Positions 38,300 to 47,940 of a stretch of DNA of 64,000 nucleotides are shown one piece after another; position 1 is the first letter of the stretch; each line of letters opens with the position of its first letter. Origin of the DNA: Rhodopirellula baltica. GTDB taxonomy: Bacteria; Planctomycetota; Planctomycetia; Pirellulales; Pirellulaceae. Made by a program: the position numbers and the translations under genes. A model generated the notes under the pieces. It was not told where the DNA came from and made no database searches. It was given only the letters and a program-made list of their open reading frames with translations. Where the stretch lies: assembly GCA_002901265.1 (NCBI GenBank), contig PPHI01000046.1:1-64000 (forward strand), in the 5' to 3' direction.

Positions 38300-39280
38300 A
38301 TGAGCGACGTGTTTCCGATTAGTGGCGGCGACAAAATTCCTGCGGTGGGATTGGGAATTTGGAAAATCGATCCGTCTGACACCGCCCAAGTCGTTCGTGA
38401 CGCGATCGAAATCGGTTATCGCCATATCGACGCCGCCTGTGACTACGGCAACGAAGTCGAAGCAGGAAAAGGGATTCAAGCGGCTATCGAAGAAGGGTTG
38501 GTCAAACGCGAGGATCTATGGGTAACGAGCAAGCTTTGGAATACCTATCACCGGCCTGAACACGTCCGTCCGGCGCTGGAAAAATCGCTTGCCGATCTCG
38601 GCTTGGATTATCTCGACCTGTACCACATTCACTTTCCAATTTCGCTCGCCTACGTCGCTCCTGAAAAACGATACCCACCGGGGTGGTTCTTCGAACCGGA
38701 TGCCGAAAATCCGGCGATGAAAGAAGACTTGGTACCGATCATTGATACTTGGAATGCGATGATCGAACAAAAGACCTCCGGGCTGGTCCGAAATATCGGT
38801 GTCTGCAATTTCGGTGTCTCGTTGATCCGCGACTTGATCGCATCCTCCTCGCAAAAGCCATCGGTGTTACAAATCGAGCTGCATCCGTATCTCACGCAGC
38901 AAAAATTGCTTCGCTACTGCGCCGAACAAGACATCCATGTCACCGGGTTCTCACCCCTTGGTGCACAATCGTACTATTCGATCGGTATGGCTGAACAAGG
39001 TGAAGGCGTCATCGATCGCGAAGAGACAAAGTCGGTTGCCGCCGAGGTCGGTCGCACGCCGGCTCAAGTCGTGATGCGATGGGCCATTCAACGTGGGACG
39101 TCCATTGTCCCCAAGACATCAAAGAAAGATCGTCTTCGCGAGAACCTTGCTCTGTTCGATTTCGAGTTGAACGAGAAACAGATGGAGAACTTGACGTCGA
39201 TGAACCAAGATCGGCGCTTCAATGATCCCGGCGACTTCGGCGAAAAAGCCTTCAACACGTTCTATCCGATCTACGAATAG
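38300..39280 (+). CDS. Aldo/keto reductase
   Basis: This 326-residue NADPH-dependent reductase has catalytic residues visible in DAACDYGNE (Asp, Tyr), TSKLWNTYH (Lys, His). The cofactor segment SIVPKTSKKDRLREN is also present. The TIM-barrel family typically reduces aldehydes or sugars. An RBS (GAGG, 8 nt before ATG) supports the start. Convergent with the Tat lipoprotein gene; a hairpin lies between them. Confidence 0.93.
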   Translation: MSDVFPISGGDKIPAVGLGIWKIDPSDTAQVVRDAIEIGYRHIDAACDYGNEVEAGKGIQAAIEEGLVKREDLWVTSKLWNTYHRPEHVRPALEKSLADLGLDYLDLYHIHFPISLAYVAPEKRYPPGWFFEPDAENPAMKEDLVPIIDTWNAMIEQKTSGLVRNIGVCNFGVSLIRDLIASSSQKPSVLQIELHPYLTQQKLLRYCAEQDIHVTGFSPLGAQSYYSIGMAEQGEGVIDREETKSVAAEVGRTPAQVVMRWAIQRGTSIVPKTSKKDRLRENLALFDFELNEKQMENLTSMNQDRRFNDPGDFGEKAFNTFYPIYE

Positions 39281-39301
39281 TTCACGCTACCACCAAAGTT
39301 G

Positions 39302-39334
39302 ATCGCGATGTCGGCAAAAGCTCCGCGTCGCGAT
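39302..39334. other. Inverted repeat between convergent genes
   Basis: ATCGCGA (39302-39308) and TCGCGAT (39328-39334) form a 7-bp stem with a 19-nt loop in the convergent gap. No U-tract is present on either strand, so a terminator role is only possible. Confidence 0.3.
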
Positions 39335-39353
39335 ATTCAATCGCCGATCGACC

Positions 39354-40484
39354 CTATGCGGTCAATCGGCGTTGGTATTCGACCAGACCGTGCAATGCGT
39401 GATAAAGAACTCCACATTCTAAGTCGACTTCGCGGCAAAGCTCCAGCATGTCACAAAGTTTGTTGACACTGCGACGCACCCACGGCTCCTTTAGAACGGA
39501 GTCGTCGCCGGCAACCGCGATGACCTCCAAAACATGGCCGGTCGTTCCCAGCGACTCGCCCAAATCGCTACACCAGCCCGGACGATGCAGGTACGCGGTG
39601 CTGTAGGTACCATCCGGGTTTTGATTCTGGCGCGCCATTTCCAGAGCCGATGCTAAGTGATCTTCGGCTTGGGCCCAGACACCGTTAAGCGAGTTTCCTT
39701 CGGCCCGACGATTTCGTAGAGCGTAGGCGATTCCGATCAGCCGATGTGTCCCCCCGCAAACGCTTGCAGACAGATCTCGAAGCACTTCGGACTCGACCAA
39801 TAACTCGGTGCTATACGTGTCACCGTCGCGTGCGGTCCAGCGGTAATCCGTTGGACGGTAAAACGAGAGCGGGATCAGCGTCCAACTGAATTCGGCCTCG
39901 TAATTGATCGGTACGTCAAACTCGGCTTGCCGCATCCAGTTCTCGATTCGCATCGACGTGTCTTCGATTTTCCATTCTGCGTCGAGCCGTTGTCCGGCTT
40001 GTGCGAGCACGGCGAGCCATTGGTCGCGGTGGCCTTGGCCGACTTTGGTGCTCGCTTGAAGGTCGACGAGGTAACCGTAGGTACCGTCGCCGAACCGATT
40101 ACCAATACGCGGACGAAAACCGTCGCAGACGCCGCCTGCCGCGAAGTACTCGACGGCGTTTTGTCGGCCTTCGGGGGTATCGATCGTGAATTCGTTCGCG
40201 AAGGCCAGAATGCCGTGGAAGATCTGCCAAGCTCCATTGACCATCGTCGACAACCCGCGAGATTGCTTTTCGCGGACCAGCGTCTTCTCGACGCGTTCGA
40301 TCACTTGTTCGACGCTCGGGGAATCCGAGTCGGTTGCGGTTGAAGCGTCCTGCTGGCCCGGCAAAGTCTCGGGCATCGACATCGGGCAGCCAGTGGTTAA
40401 GATCGCCCCCGCACCGATGGCACGCAGTAAATGACGACGACTGATTGAATGGGTCGGTACTGTGTGGGACTTCATCGCTTGCAT
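39354..40484 (-). CDS. Predicted Tat-exported lipoprotein, alpha/alpha-barrel-like
   Basis: The protein is about 376 residues. ATG 40484 is used; ATG 40475 is an alternative, and the longer frame from 40550 overlaps the GNAT gene. The N-terminus has a twin-arginine motif SRRHLLRAIGAG, followed by ILTTGC, which resembles a lipobox. The rest is helical with repeats like those of alpha/alpha-toroid proteins (e.g. WARAEDHLASALEMA-type patterns). No enzyme family is recognised. It is the last gene of an ArsR-GNAT-lipoprotein set. Confidence 0.82.
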   Translation of the reverse strand: MQAMKSHTVPTHSISRRHLLRAIGAGAILTTGCPMSMPETLPGQQDASTATDSDSPSVEQVIERVEKTLVREKQSRGLSTMVNGAWQIFHGILAFANEFTIDTPEGRQNAVEYFAAGGVCDGFRPRIGNRFGDGTYGYLVDLQASTKVGQGHRDQWLAVLAQAGQRLDAEWKIEDTSMRIENWMRQAEFDVPINYEAEFSWTLIPLSFYRPTDYRWTARDGDTYSTELLVESEVLRDLSASVCGGTHRLIGIAYALRNRRAEGNSLNGVWAQAEDHLASALEMARQNQNPDGTYSTAYLHRPGWCSDLGESLGTTGHVLEVIAVAGDDSVLKEPWVRRSVNKLCDMLELCREVDLECGVLYHALHGLVEYQRRLTA

Positions 40485-40516
40485 GAATGGAGTTCTTAGC
40501 CCGGATCGATCGGGCG

Positions 40517-41611
40517 CTATTGCAATTTCGAGTGACCGGCGCTTGGCCAAATCGTTCGCCCAATTCTCTTCAAAGGCTGCCGCATTGGCAACGACTTCGA
40601 CGCCTGGATTGCACGGTTACGGCCGCAATTTAGCACGCGATAGGCGAGTGATGGAGAGACACACCCTTGACTGACAACGCCGGTCGAGTCCGTTTGCTTC
40701 CGTTTGTACGGCTGCTCGCCATATCCCATATCGATACACCGTACGCGGTGCTGCCCAGCTTGCTGAAGAATCGAAACGAACAGGGCCGTGCCCGGCGAAT
40801 ACTTGGAAAATGCGGGGTCGTAAGCAGGGAACCAATAGTGTAGCCGATCGGCTTCCCACAAGCCGAAGTGCGCTGCAACCATTTGGTCACCTGCGAAAAG
40901 CGTAGAGAGGATTCCGCGTGGCCCTCTGCTATCCGTCGGGCGATGGAAAAGGGATTCGATTAGTTTCACTGTCCACGGTGTCGCAAACAAATCCAGAGTA
41001 TGCGTCCGTTGATATTGTTCGCGTTTCAAGTTGATTGCTTGACGCAGATTATCGTGACATCGGCAATCGAATTCGAAGGTGACGGGGCCGACTTCGCGAG
41101 CGAGCTTTCGAGTCTTTTGACTCTGTCGCCGGACGGTATTGTGTCGCGAGCACAGGCTGGCGAGATACTCGTCCGGTTGATCGCCGATATCACAGCGAAA
41201 GGATCGGACTTGTTGCTGGCACGTCCAAGCCGGCAAACGATCCAACGGTTCTCCGATGAGGGCATGAAAATGAAACGCGGTCAATCCCAGCTTCGTGACC
41301 AACCAAGTTAGGCCGAGATTTTCGTCGGGAGCTTTGATCAGTTGATGCGCGTCGTTTAAGAAGCGACCGACGGGATACGCGTGTTTCCCTTTTCGATGAA
41401 GTGGCAGAAACGCGATCGGGTCGTGTCTGCGACGCACGATTGCTACGTCTACATCGAGGCGTGAATGGTGAACAGCTTGCGCGAATTCAACCGCGAAAAA
41501 TGGCGACTGATAGTTTGAATCTGTTTCCCGCAGTGCTCGCCAATGGTCCAATTCCGTAGCTGTGACCTTGTCAAACGGGGTCAGACTGGCATGGAGCGAA
41601 CGGGGTTCCAT
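40517..41611 (-). CDS. CelD/FemAB-like GNAT family acetyltransferase
   Basis: This 364-residue protein has a double-GNAT-fold pattern seen in BcsL/CelD and FemAB-like proteins (LINLKREQY-type motif AINLKREQYQR, DQMVAAHFGLWEADRLHYWF, DPAFSKYSPG). Such proteins act on cell-envelope polysaccharides or peptidoglycan. It follows the ArsR-type regulator by 9 nt and precedes the lipoprotein gene by 32 nt, so one operon is likely. Confidence 0.88.
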   Translation of the reverse strand: MEPRSLHASLTPFDKVTATELDHWRALRETDSNYQSPFFAVEFAQAVHHSRLDVDVAIVRRRHDPIAFLPLHRKGKHAYPVGRFLNDAHQLIKAPDENLGLTWLVTKLGLTAFHFHALIGEPLDRLPAWTCQQQVRSFRCDIGDQPDEYLASLCSRHNTVRRQSQKTRKLAREVGPVTFEFDCRCHDNLRQAINLKREQYQRTHTLDLFATPWTVKLIESLFHRPTDSRGPRGILSTLFAGDQMVAAHFGLWEADRLHYWFPAYDPAFSKYSPGTALFVSILQQAGQHRVRCIDMGYGEQPYKRKQTDSTGVVSQGCVSPSLAYRVLNCGRNRAIQASKSLPMRQPLKRIGRTIWPSAGHSKLQ

Positions 41612-41620
41612 GGATCAGTA

Positions 41621-42061
41621 TCAGTCTCGGACGTCCAAACGGCAGCAACCGAAGTCCAGAACCGCATCACTTTTGCGTTTCTTTGCGTCAAGGATTTCGT
41701 CACTGAGGGAATAGTAAATGTACTTCCCCTCACGGCGTGTCTGCACGATGTTGGCATGAAAAAGCACCCGCAGATGATGAGAAACAGTCCCAACTTCTTG
41801 CCCGAGAAGTTCGGCAATATCGGACACGGCGAGCGGCCCAACCTGCAAAGCGCGAATGACTTTCAGACGCAAGGGATCGGCAACCGCTTTCAGATAAGCG
41901 GCGCACTGAACGTCTTCTTTCTCGGATTCGTTAGTAGATTCGTTCACAAAGCAGACAACACGGGCATCGTGACGGACGTGACTAAGCCATCGATTATAGG
42001 AAAGCACACCGAACTGTGAAAACCCATTCACCACCTCGCTGCCGAAAGGTGCCACCCGCAA
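41621..42061 (-). CDS. ArsR-family transcriptional regulator
   Basis: The frame is 146 residues long, but a GTG at 41947 gives the more typical length of about 108 residues. The wHTH is clear: ADPLRLKVIRAL, VSDIAELLGQEVGTVSHHLRVL and the wing REGKYIYYSLSD. No obvious metal-binding Cys pair in the alpha3 position (it reads ELLGQ). The C-terminal CC and the Cys near the N-terminus could bind a metal. It probably regulates its own operon with the GNAT and lipoprotein genes. Confidence 0.85.
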   Translation of the reverse strand: MRVAPFGSEVVNGFSQFGVLSYNRWLSHVRHDARVVCFVNESTNESEKEDVQCAAYLKAVADPLRLKVIRALQVGPLAVSDIAELLGQEVGTVSHHLRVLFHANIVQTRREGKYIYYSLSDEILDAKKRKSDAVLDFGCCRLDVRD

Positions 42062-42209
42062 TTCACGAGAACAACAATGACGACACCCCCTCTCGCGACA
42101 CGCCAGGCATAGAAATACCAGGGAACATCAAAGAAGCGGTGCGAGCAAAGGCGTGCGAAGTAGTGATTGGTGCGAAGTGTTCGGGGCATTGTGCAGATAC
42201 AGAATTTGC

Positions 42210-42335
42210 ACCGCCGGCCCCTCCGGGGCGAGTATGTGGTTCGCGTCGCAATCTCGGGGTTGGCACCCCGAGCTACCGACGCGGACTCCTCCGGAGTCAA
42301 ACGTGCAATGCAAACGCCCCGGCGGTGCCGGCGTC
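42210..42335. repeat. Hairpin-rich REP-like intergenic element
   Basis: Several perfect inverted repeats are packed here: CCCCTCCGGGG (42218-42228), CTCGGGGTTGGCACCCCGAG (42254-42273) and GACTCCTCCGGAGTC (42285-42299). The flank has CGCCCCGGCGGTGCCGGCG. It lies between the convergent/tandem ends of the ArsR gene's upstream and the GNAT-nitrilase 3' end. The composition differs from the neighbouring genes. The 42062-42370 gap has no convincing gene. Confidence 0.75.
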
Positions 42336-42370
42336 GCTCCTGCCGTTCCGTCGACTTTCGATCCCGGCCT

Positions 42371-43915
42371 CTAGACCTTCTTTTGGATGACTTCGTAGAG
42401 ATCCGTGCGGCGATCGTTCCAGTTGCGGACGGAACCGCTGATACGGTGGCGTCGCAATAGCTCTAAATCGACATCGTGGATCACAACCGTCTCGATGTTC
42501 TCGTTCGCCTGCGCCCCAATCCCGTCGCGTGCGAACGTGACGTCACACGGCGTCAAAATTGCCGACTGGGCGTAGTGGATGTCTGCGTTCTGGACAAACG
42601 GCAAGTTCCCCGTGCATCCCGCAATCGCCACATACACCTCGTTCTCGATACACCGCGCCGCCGCACAATGCCGAACACGTAGATAGCCGTTGCGTGTGTC
42701 GGTGTTGAATGGAACGAAGATCAAATTCGCCCCCTGTTCCACCGCCAAACGACTTAGCTCGGGGAACTCACTGTCGTAGCAAATCTGGATAGAGACTTTC
42801 CCGCAATCGGTATCAAAGACCTCGAGCCGATTGCCAGGCTCGACGCCCCACCATCGCTGTTCCGCCGGAGTGATGTGCAACTTGTACTGCTTATCAATCC
42901 TGCCATCCCGATGGCACAAGTAAGCGACGTTGAACAATCGCTCGTTCTCCACAACAAGGTGCGAACCACCGATTAGGTTCACGTCGTAGGCAACCGCTAA
43001 CTCCGCAAACAATTCCAACAGTTGCGGGGTGAACTCGGCTAGCCGACGTGCCCCTTCACCCGGACGCATGTTCGGCAACGTCGACAGAAGCTGCACCGAG
43101 AACAATTCGGGAAACAAGACGAAGTCGCACTTGTAATCGCCGGCTACGTCGACAAAGTAGCGGACCTGCTTCGCCAAGTCATCGAACCCTTTGATCGCTC
43201 GCATCTCGTATTGCACTGCACCGATACGGACTGAATCAACAATCCGCCGCAGCGTGCGTTTCGACTTCGGCATGTAATCCAGGTTACGCCACTCCAAATA
43301 CGTCGCGTAACCACAGCTCTCAACATCAGAAGGCAAATAGTTCGGTATCAGGCCCTGCAACGAAAACCCATTCGCAATCTGTGCGGTCAGCACCGAATCA
43401 TAAATCGCCTTCTTCATCACCCGGTCAACATATTCGCTCGCCTTCAACGTTTCGGCGTGCTTGTGGTATCCCGGTAAACGCCCGCCAACGATCATCCGAC
43501 GGATGTTTTGTACAACGCAGTACTCCTTGCGTGCGTCGTACAAACGACGTGACAGTCGCATCCCGCGATAATCGGGATCGACCATAATCTCGATCCCGTA
43601 CAACACGTCACCATGCGGTTGATGGTTGCGAATGTACCCCGCATCCGCCGACTTTTTCCAGTCATGCCATTCTTGGTGATCATCGTAGTTGAGACGCAAA
43701 CTTGACGAGGAAGCTACGACTACGCCATCGATCTCAACAACGATTTGCCCCTCAGGAAAACGCTCCAATTGACTCTCAATCTGATCCTTTCCCCAAGGCT
43801 GCATCGTCGGGAAACACTTTTGCTGCATCTCGACGAGCCGATCATAATCGTCCAACTTCATCCGACGGACGATCAGCTGCGTTTCATATTCGTTTAGGTC
43901 AATCGCTTGATTCAT
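42371..43915 (-). CDS. GNAT acetyltransferase / nitrilase-superfamily amidohydrolase fusion
   Basis: In this 514-residue protein, residues about 14-215 form a GNAT domain ([36 protein letters not shown]). Residues about 228-500 form a carbon-nitrogen hydrolase with the Glu-Lys-Cys triad at E270 (LFPELF), K345 (YKLHITP) and C379 (QICYDSEFP). The family cleaves or transfers amide/nitrile groups. The fusion of acetyltransferase and amidase is known in bacteria. It lies 238 nt from the GCS2-type ligase gene, on the same strand, at the end of the amidoligase cluster. The exact substrate is unknown. Confidence 0.93.
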   Translation of the reverse strand: MNQAIDLNEYETQLIVRRMKLDDYDRLVEMQQKCFPTMQPWGKDQIESQLERFPEGQIVVEIDGVVVASSSSLRLNYDDHQEWHDWKKSADAGYIRNHQPHGDVLYGIEIMVDPDYRGMRLSRRLYDARKEYCVVQNIRRMIVGGRLPGYHKHAETLKASEYVDRVMKKAIYDSVLTAQIANGFSLQGLIPNYLPSDVESCGYATYLEWRNLDYMPKSKRTLRRIVDSVRIGAVQYEMRAIKGFDDLAKQVRYFVDVAGDYKCDFVLFPELFSVQLLSTLPNMRPGEGARRLAEFTPQLLELFAELAVAYDVNLIGGSHLVVENERLFNVAYLCHRDGRIDKQYKLHITPAEQRWWGVEPGNRLEVFDTDCGKVSIQICYDSEFPELSRLAVEQGANLIFVPFNTDTRNGYLRVRHCAAARCIENEVYVAIAGCTGNLPFVQNADIHYAQSAILTPCDVTFARDGIGAQANENIETVVIHDVDLELLRRHRISGSVRNWNDRRTDLYEVIQKKV

Positions 43916-44153
43916 TGATCGAGATGGCTCGTAACGTGACGAGGGAAAGTCTTGTGTGTTTGGAAACGTCGCGACATTACCGAATCGCTTTTATGAACGC
44001 TTTTCAAGCGAACTTGATACCACGAATGCCGTGCGAGGTGAATGGCGTTCGAGAACAGGTTCGCGGGCCAACCGCAACGCTCTAAAGGATCCTAAGCGAC
44101 CGCCAACCGTTTAAAGTCAGATCAGATCACGAATCCGTCTCGTACAAACGCCA

Positions 44154-45386
44154 TCAGGCAACGTACGACTTGCCCTGCAACAGACAGCGAGCCAATCCCT
44201 GATAAATCCCCGCGATATCCGCTTGGTCAAATGTCCGACGGAACACCCGGCGAATTCGCGTCGACAATGTCCCGTGATCCAGAATGGTCTGAAGCGGCGC
44301 AAAAAGCTCTGCTACGGTCTCGTCGGATTCCCTAATCTGCTCGAGCAGGTCCCGCCACAAGTCGACCGCTGTCACTGTTGATTTCTGACATCCAAAGCAT
44401 GCCAGGAACTGCGCGTCGTCGAGTACCGTCTTTTCTCCATCGACGATCACGTCGTCAAAAATATGCCTGAGCGTCTTAGTCGGGACAGCAAACTGCTGCT
44501 CCATTGACTGCCAATGTTCGCTCGTCATCAGCTTCAACAAAGCAACCACGGCTGCACAAATCGCGACGTCAGCCTCAGGAAATTCCTGCACATCCATCAC
44601 CCGAATCTCAATCGAGCCGCGATCAAATCTCGCGATCGCACCGCGAGCATTCAGAAACTCCGGTCGCATCGACTCCGACCAACCGGCGAGTTGCAACGCA
44701 TCGCGGATCGGTTGGTAAACCACCGAATCATACTCGTCCTGATTGCGTAGCGGTTCAGGAATCACCTCTCCCATCAAACATGGCATCTCGTTGCAATGAC
44801 GCACGTAGTGATGCAAACGGGTATCAGCGAGCCCGGTTTCGCGGCCGTCAACGACAGGCGAACTCGCCGCGAGTGCTGGAAGCAACGGAAGCACCAATCG
44901 GATTGCCGTATGCAGCCGTTCAAACTCTGCATCACCGTCGAATGGCAAATTCAAATGCACGCTTTGAACATTTCCCCATCCATGAGAGTGGCAATCGAAT
45001 TTTTTGTCGAAGGCGTCATAGACCTCGTGATACTCGTGCGGCCACAACACGACGTCCGTCCTCGGTTCCATCGTCGGATGCATCGCGGTGGGCAACAATC
45101 GCAGCTGACAACGGTCGAGCTCGGACTGAACGCTGGCGATCGCACCCTGGAACGATCGCACCAGCCCAGGCAAATCGGCCGTCGGCTGTGTCGCTTTCAA
45201 TTCCAGTACATGCAGTGCCAGCTCATTTGACCAGGACACGTCACCACGCTCGACTTCACCTTCGACACGACCGTCGCTCAGCCGAGCTAAAAAGCTGTCC
45301 GCCATTGGACGCACTGCCAACGTTTGGGGACCAACCAACATGTATTCCAATTCAATCCCGAACGCTTCAAAAAGCTTCAGTGCCAT
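44154..45386 (-). CDS. Glutamate-cysteine-ligase-type (GCS2) carboxylate-amine ligase
   Basis: The protein is about 410 residues from the ATG at 45386; the frame extends to 45506 but the domain begins at MALKLFEAFGIELEYM. GCS2 landmarks are the metal-binding GIELEYM, HLNLPFDGD, HHYVRHCNEMPCL and FDRGSIEIRVMD. The family joins a carboxylate to an amine with ATP. Glutathione synthesis is one known case, but the gene neighbourhood suggests another peptide bond-forming role. The gap to the upstream ATP-grasp gene is 25 nt. Confidence 0.9.
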   Translation of the reverse strand: MALKLFEAFGIELEYMLVGPQTLAVRPMADSFLARLSDGRVEGEVERGDVSWSNELALHVLELKATQPTADLPGLVRSFQGAIASVQSELDRCQLRLLPTAMHPTMEPRTDVVLWPHEYHEVYDAFDKKFDCHSHGWGNVQSVHLNLPFDGDAEFERLHTAIRLVLPLLPALAASSPVVDGRETGLADTRLHHYVRHCNEMPCLMGEVIPEPLRNQDEYDSVVYQPIRDALQLAGWSESMRPEFLNARGAIARFDRGSIEIRVMDVQEFPEADVAICAAVVALLKLMTSEHWQSMEQQFAVPTKTLRHIFDDVIVDGEKTVLDDAQFLACFGCQKSTVTAVDLWRDLLEQIRESDETVAELFAPLQTILDHGTLSTRIRRVFRRTFDQADIAGIYQGLARCLLQGKSYVA

Positions 45387-45411
45387 TGTGATTGTTTTTT
45401 GCTCACTTGCT

Positions 45412-46890
45412 TTAGTTGTGGCGTGGTTTCTCGATTCGACGAACCAAGGAACGCACGATTCGCCGATAGACTTCTTGCCCAAGCACCTTGTCCTCGACAC
45501 CGGCATCGAGATTGGGGTTGTCGTTGATTTCGATCACATAAAATTCGTTGCCGCTCTGTTTGATATCGACGCCATAAAAGCCTTCGCCGATTAGCGACGC
45601 CGCCTTCTTGGCAAGCGCCACGCACTTCTTCGGCGCCGTCTCAACCGGCATCGTTTCGCATTTCCCGAAGCTTGGCTTTTCGCCTGCGGGGTCATGTTTG
45701 GCAATCTGCCAGTGCCCGCGTGCCATGTGGTACTTGCATGCAAACAGCGGCTGTCCATCGATCAGTCCGATTCGCCAATCGAAATCAGTTCGCATGAAAG
45801 GCTGTGCGATCACCAGATCCGAATCGGCAAAGTACTCCTGCAACAACCGTTCAAGCTCATCACGCGATTCAGCTTTTGCGACACCTTGTGAAAACGCACT
45901 GTCGGGACGCTTGATGACGCAAGGCAGTTCCAACGTACAGCGACCGGCATTCCAATCGTCACGATGTAAAATCGTTGTCGGCGGGGCGGCGACTTTTGCA
46001 CGGGCTAACAACTCTGCCAAGTACACCTTATTGGTGCAGCGTAGGATCGACATTGGATCGTCAATGACAACCATCCCCGATGCTTCCGCGCGGCGAGCGA
46101 GTCGATAGGTATGGTGATTGACCGAAGTCGTTTCACGAATCAAAAGTGCATCGAACTCGAACAACCGGCCCGCATCGCTTGCCGTGATCAGTTCCGCTCG
46201 GACGTCTTCTTCCGCGGCCGCCTTGACGAAGCGTTTGAGTGCCTTTGGACACGACGGCGCCAAATCACCTTCGGCCGGGTTTTGTAAGATCGCAAGATCG
46301 TAACGTGGCGGTCGATAACTTGAGCGGTTCACCGTACTACGCGCGAAGTGCTGGTGTGCGGCTTCTGCGACAAATTCGCGGTGACTTTCAGGCACGTCAA
46401 CGATCGAGATCGCCGAGACGCTTTGAATCCGCCATTTCTTTCGCTTCTTGAACCGACACCGGATCAGCGGCGCATTGAACTGCGACTGAATCGCCTTCGC
46501 TAACCGCTGGTAACGTTTGGCCAAGTTTTCGCCAAAGTAAACGCTGAGCACAAACTCGTCAGAGGTCAGCGGCGAGAGTGCGGTCTCGATGATCGTTTCG
46601 AGAGACGGGGGAACCAAACGAACACTTCGCGAGAGCGAGATGTCGCCGATGGTCAACACGTCCGGGTATGGACGGTGCCCACGTGCCTCCGCAAGCAATG
46701 AGACATAGTACCCCGTCGATTGATACTGGTAGGACCGACAAAGGTTACACACCCGGATTGAACGCGCGATTCCTTCGGTGGTATCTGTCAGGTATTCCGA
46801 TGGCGTGACAACTTGAACGTCGGCATGATCTTGTGACCAGGGATCGACGATCCATTGATCTTCCGGGTCCAGCACAAGCAGCGTTTTCAC
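45412..46890 (-). CDS. RimK-family ATP-grasp ligase with N-terminal domain
   Basis: In this 492-residue protein, the N-terminal 190 residues (CRSYQYQSTGYYVSLLAEA, LVPPSLETII) match the RimK-like N-terminal (RLAN-type) region, and the rest is an ATP-grasp fold. Motifs seen are LPCVIKRPDSAFSQGV, FYGVDIKQSGNEFYVIEIND and NPNLDAGVED. The family adds amino acids to carboxyl groups of proteins or peptides. It starts at GTG, overlapping the C39-like gene stop by 4 nt. Fits a ligase in a peptide-tagging cluster. Confidence 0.92.
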   Translation of the reverse strand: MKTLLVLDPEDQWIVDPWSQDHADVQVVTPSEYLTDTTEGIARSIRVCNLCRSYQYQSTGYYVSLLAEARGHRPYPDVLTIGDISLSRSVRLVPPSLETIIETALSPLTSDEFVLSVYFGENLAKRYQRLAKAIQSQFNAPLIRCRFKKRKKWRIQSVSAISIVDVPESHREFVAEAAHQHFARSTVNRSSYRPPRYDLAILQNPAEGDLAPSCPKALKRFVKAAAEEDVRAELITASDAGRLFEFDALLIRETTSVNHHTYRLARRAEASGMVVIDDPMSILRCTNKVYLAELLARAKVAAPPTTILHRDDWNAGRCTLELPCVIKRPDSAFSQGVAKAESRDELERLLQEYFADSDLVIAQPFMRTDFDWRIGLIDGQPLFACKYHMARGHWQIAKHDPAGEKPSFGKCETMPVETAPKKCVALAKKAASLIGEGFYGVDIKQSGNEFYVIEINDNPNLDAGVEDKVLGQEVYRRIVRSLVRRIEKPRHN

Positions 46891-47648
46891 AATGGCGATC
46901 CCGCTGGCGCGATGACCAGCAAATTGGCGTCGTAGGTGACGATACCGAGCAAGATGGCAGTAGCCAGTTTATGAAACGAAGCTCGATACTGATGTGAACT
47001 TGAAAAGGGGTTGTCGTGAAGTGGATCCGCGATCTCCACTTCACCCGACGAGGCATCATAACCGTGAAGCACGACGAAGTGTCCAGACGGAAAACCGCCG
47101 GTGTCATCCGGCTTAAACTTTCCCGGTTCAGACTCTGATTCGCGTTCACGCGCCTCTTGGTAGAGGTAAGTCGAACTGAGCCCACACAAAATCGGCAGTC
47201 CGTGAGCGAGCGGACGGGAAATCACAGTCTCTTCGAACGGCTGCATCCGGACCTGGCCACCAAGTTGTAAAAACTCGATGTACGCCTTGGTTGACCGCCC
47301 TAAACGCACCGCATCGACGGTCGGGTCGTCACGCTTGATCACCAACTGCCGCCGAAGCTTATCGGCCAAATGCTCACCAAACGAAGCTTCGGACTGGTGA
47401 CGAAACCAGGTGGGATCAAAGAGGTGCAAATTGAACGTCGTGATGGTTGCTTCCATGCCACGACGCAAAGCGTCGATCGCTAATTGAACAGCGAGCGTTC
47501 CGCCGCCTGGCAATTGTTCGATCGTGTCCAACGGATGCGAGCCTTCGACCGAGACGTCCCAGTACCGGTAAACCGCATCCAAACAACTCGGGCCGCACGT
47601 CGTTTCGTTCGGCTGGGGACGAATTTCAATAGGAATAGAAAGCGACAC
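46887..47648 (-). CDS. C39-like cysteine peptidase
   Basis: In this 253-residue protein, the catalytic Cys is C18 in NETTCGPSCLDAVYRYW, the His is H190 in SGHFVVLHGYD and the Asp is D208 in VEIADPL. This triad is like that of C39 bacteriocin-processing and papain-like peptidases. No signal peptide or membrane segment is present, so it is probably cytoplasmic. Starts at GTG 47648 with GGAAGG upstream. It is the first gene of the run C39-RimK-GCS2-(GNAT-nitrilase). Confidence 0.88.
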   Translation of the reverse strand: MSLSIPIEIRPQPNETTCGPSCLDAVYRYWDVSVEGSHPLDTIEQLPGGGTLAVQLAIDALRRGMEATITTFNLHLFDPTWFRHQSEASFGEHLADKLRRQLVIKRDDPTVDAVRLGRSTKAYIEFLQLGGQVRMQPFEETVISRPLAHGLPILCGLSSTYLYQEARERESESEPGKFKPDDTGGFPSGHFVVLHGYDASSGEVEIADPLHDNPFSSSHQYRASFHKLATAILLGIVTYDANLLVIAPAGSPL

Positions 47649-47698
47649 TGAACAAGCCTTCCGGCTCGGTTTTCCCTTGAGAAATTGAAGGCATCAAA

Positions 47699-47896
47699 AT
47701 GAAGCCTATATTTTTGCCAAATACGGCACGCCGTGTGCCAAAGAATCGTCGCGAGCGGCCACGAGCATCCAACCTGTCATTTCGAGGCGCGGCAGACCTG
47801 AAGGTGGAAAATTTCTTTCCAATGCTTGGAAAGCTTTTTTCCAAGTCTGGCGTCACCGAATACCTGACAGAAATGATCCGAGACCGACTCCAGTAG
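47699..47896 (+). CDS. Possible small basic protein, low support
   Basis: A 65-residue frame has AAGG upstream of its ATG. The composition is Arg-rich, ending in a possible amphipathic helix (VTEYLTEMIRDRLQ). It lies in the divergent gap between the C39-like gene and the small hydrophilic gene at 47941. No family is recognised, and it could be chance. Confidence 0.22.
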   Translation: MKPIFLPNTARRVPKNRRERPRASNLSFRGAADLKVENFFPMLGKLFSKSGVTEYLTEMIRDRLQ

Positions 47897-47940
47897 AATC
47901 TGTTTCATACCATCGGGCTACATTCCAAACTAGGGATAAA

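Noticed and set aside
44504-45391. 295-residue plus-strand frame opposite the GCS2 ligase
   Set aside because: Low-complexity Arg/Ser/His-rich shadow of a well-supported gene.
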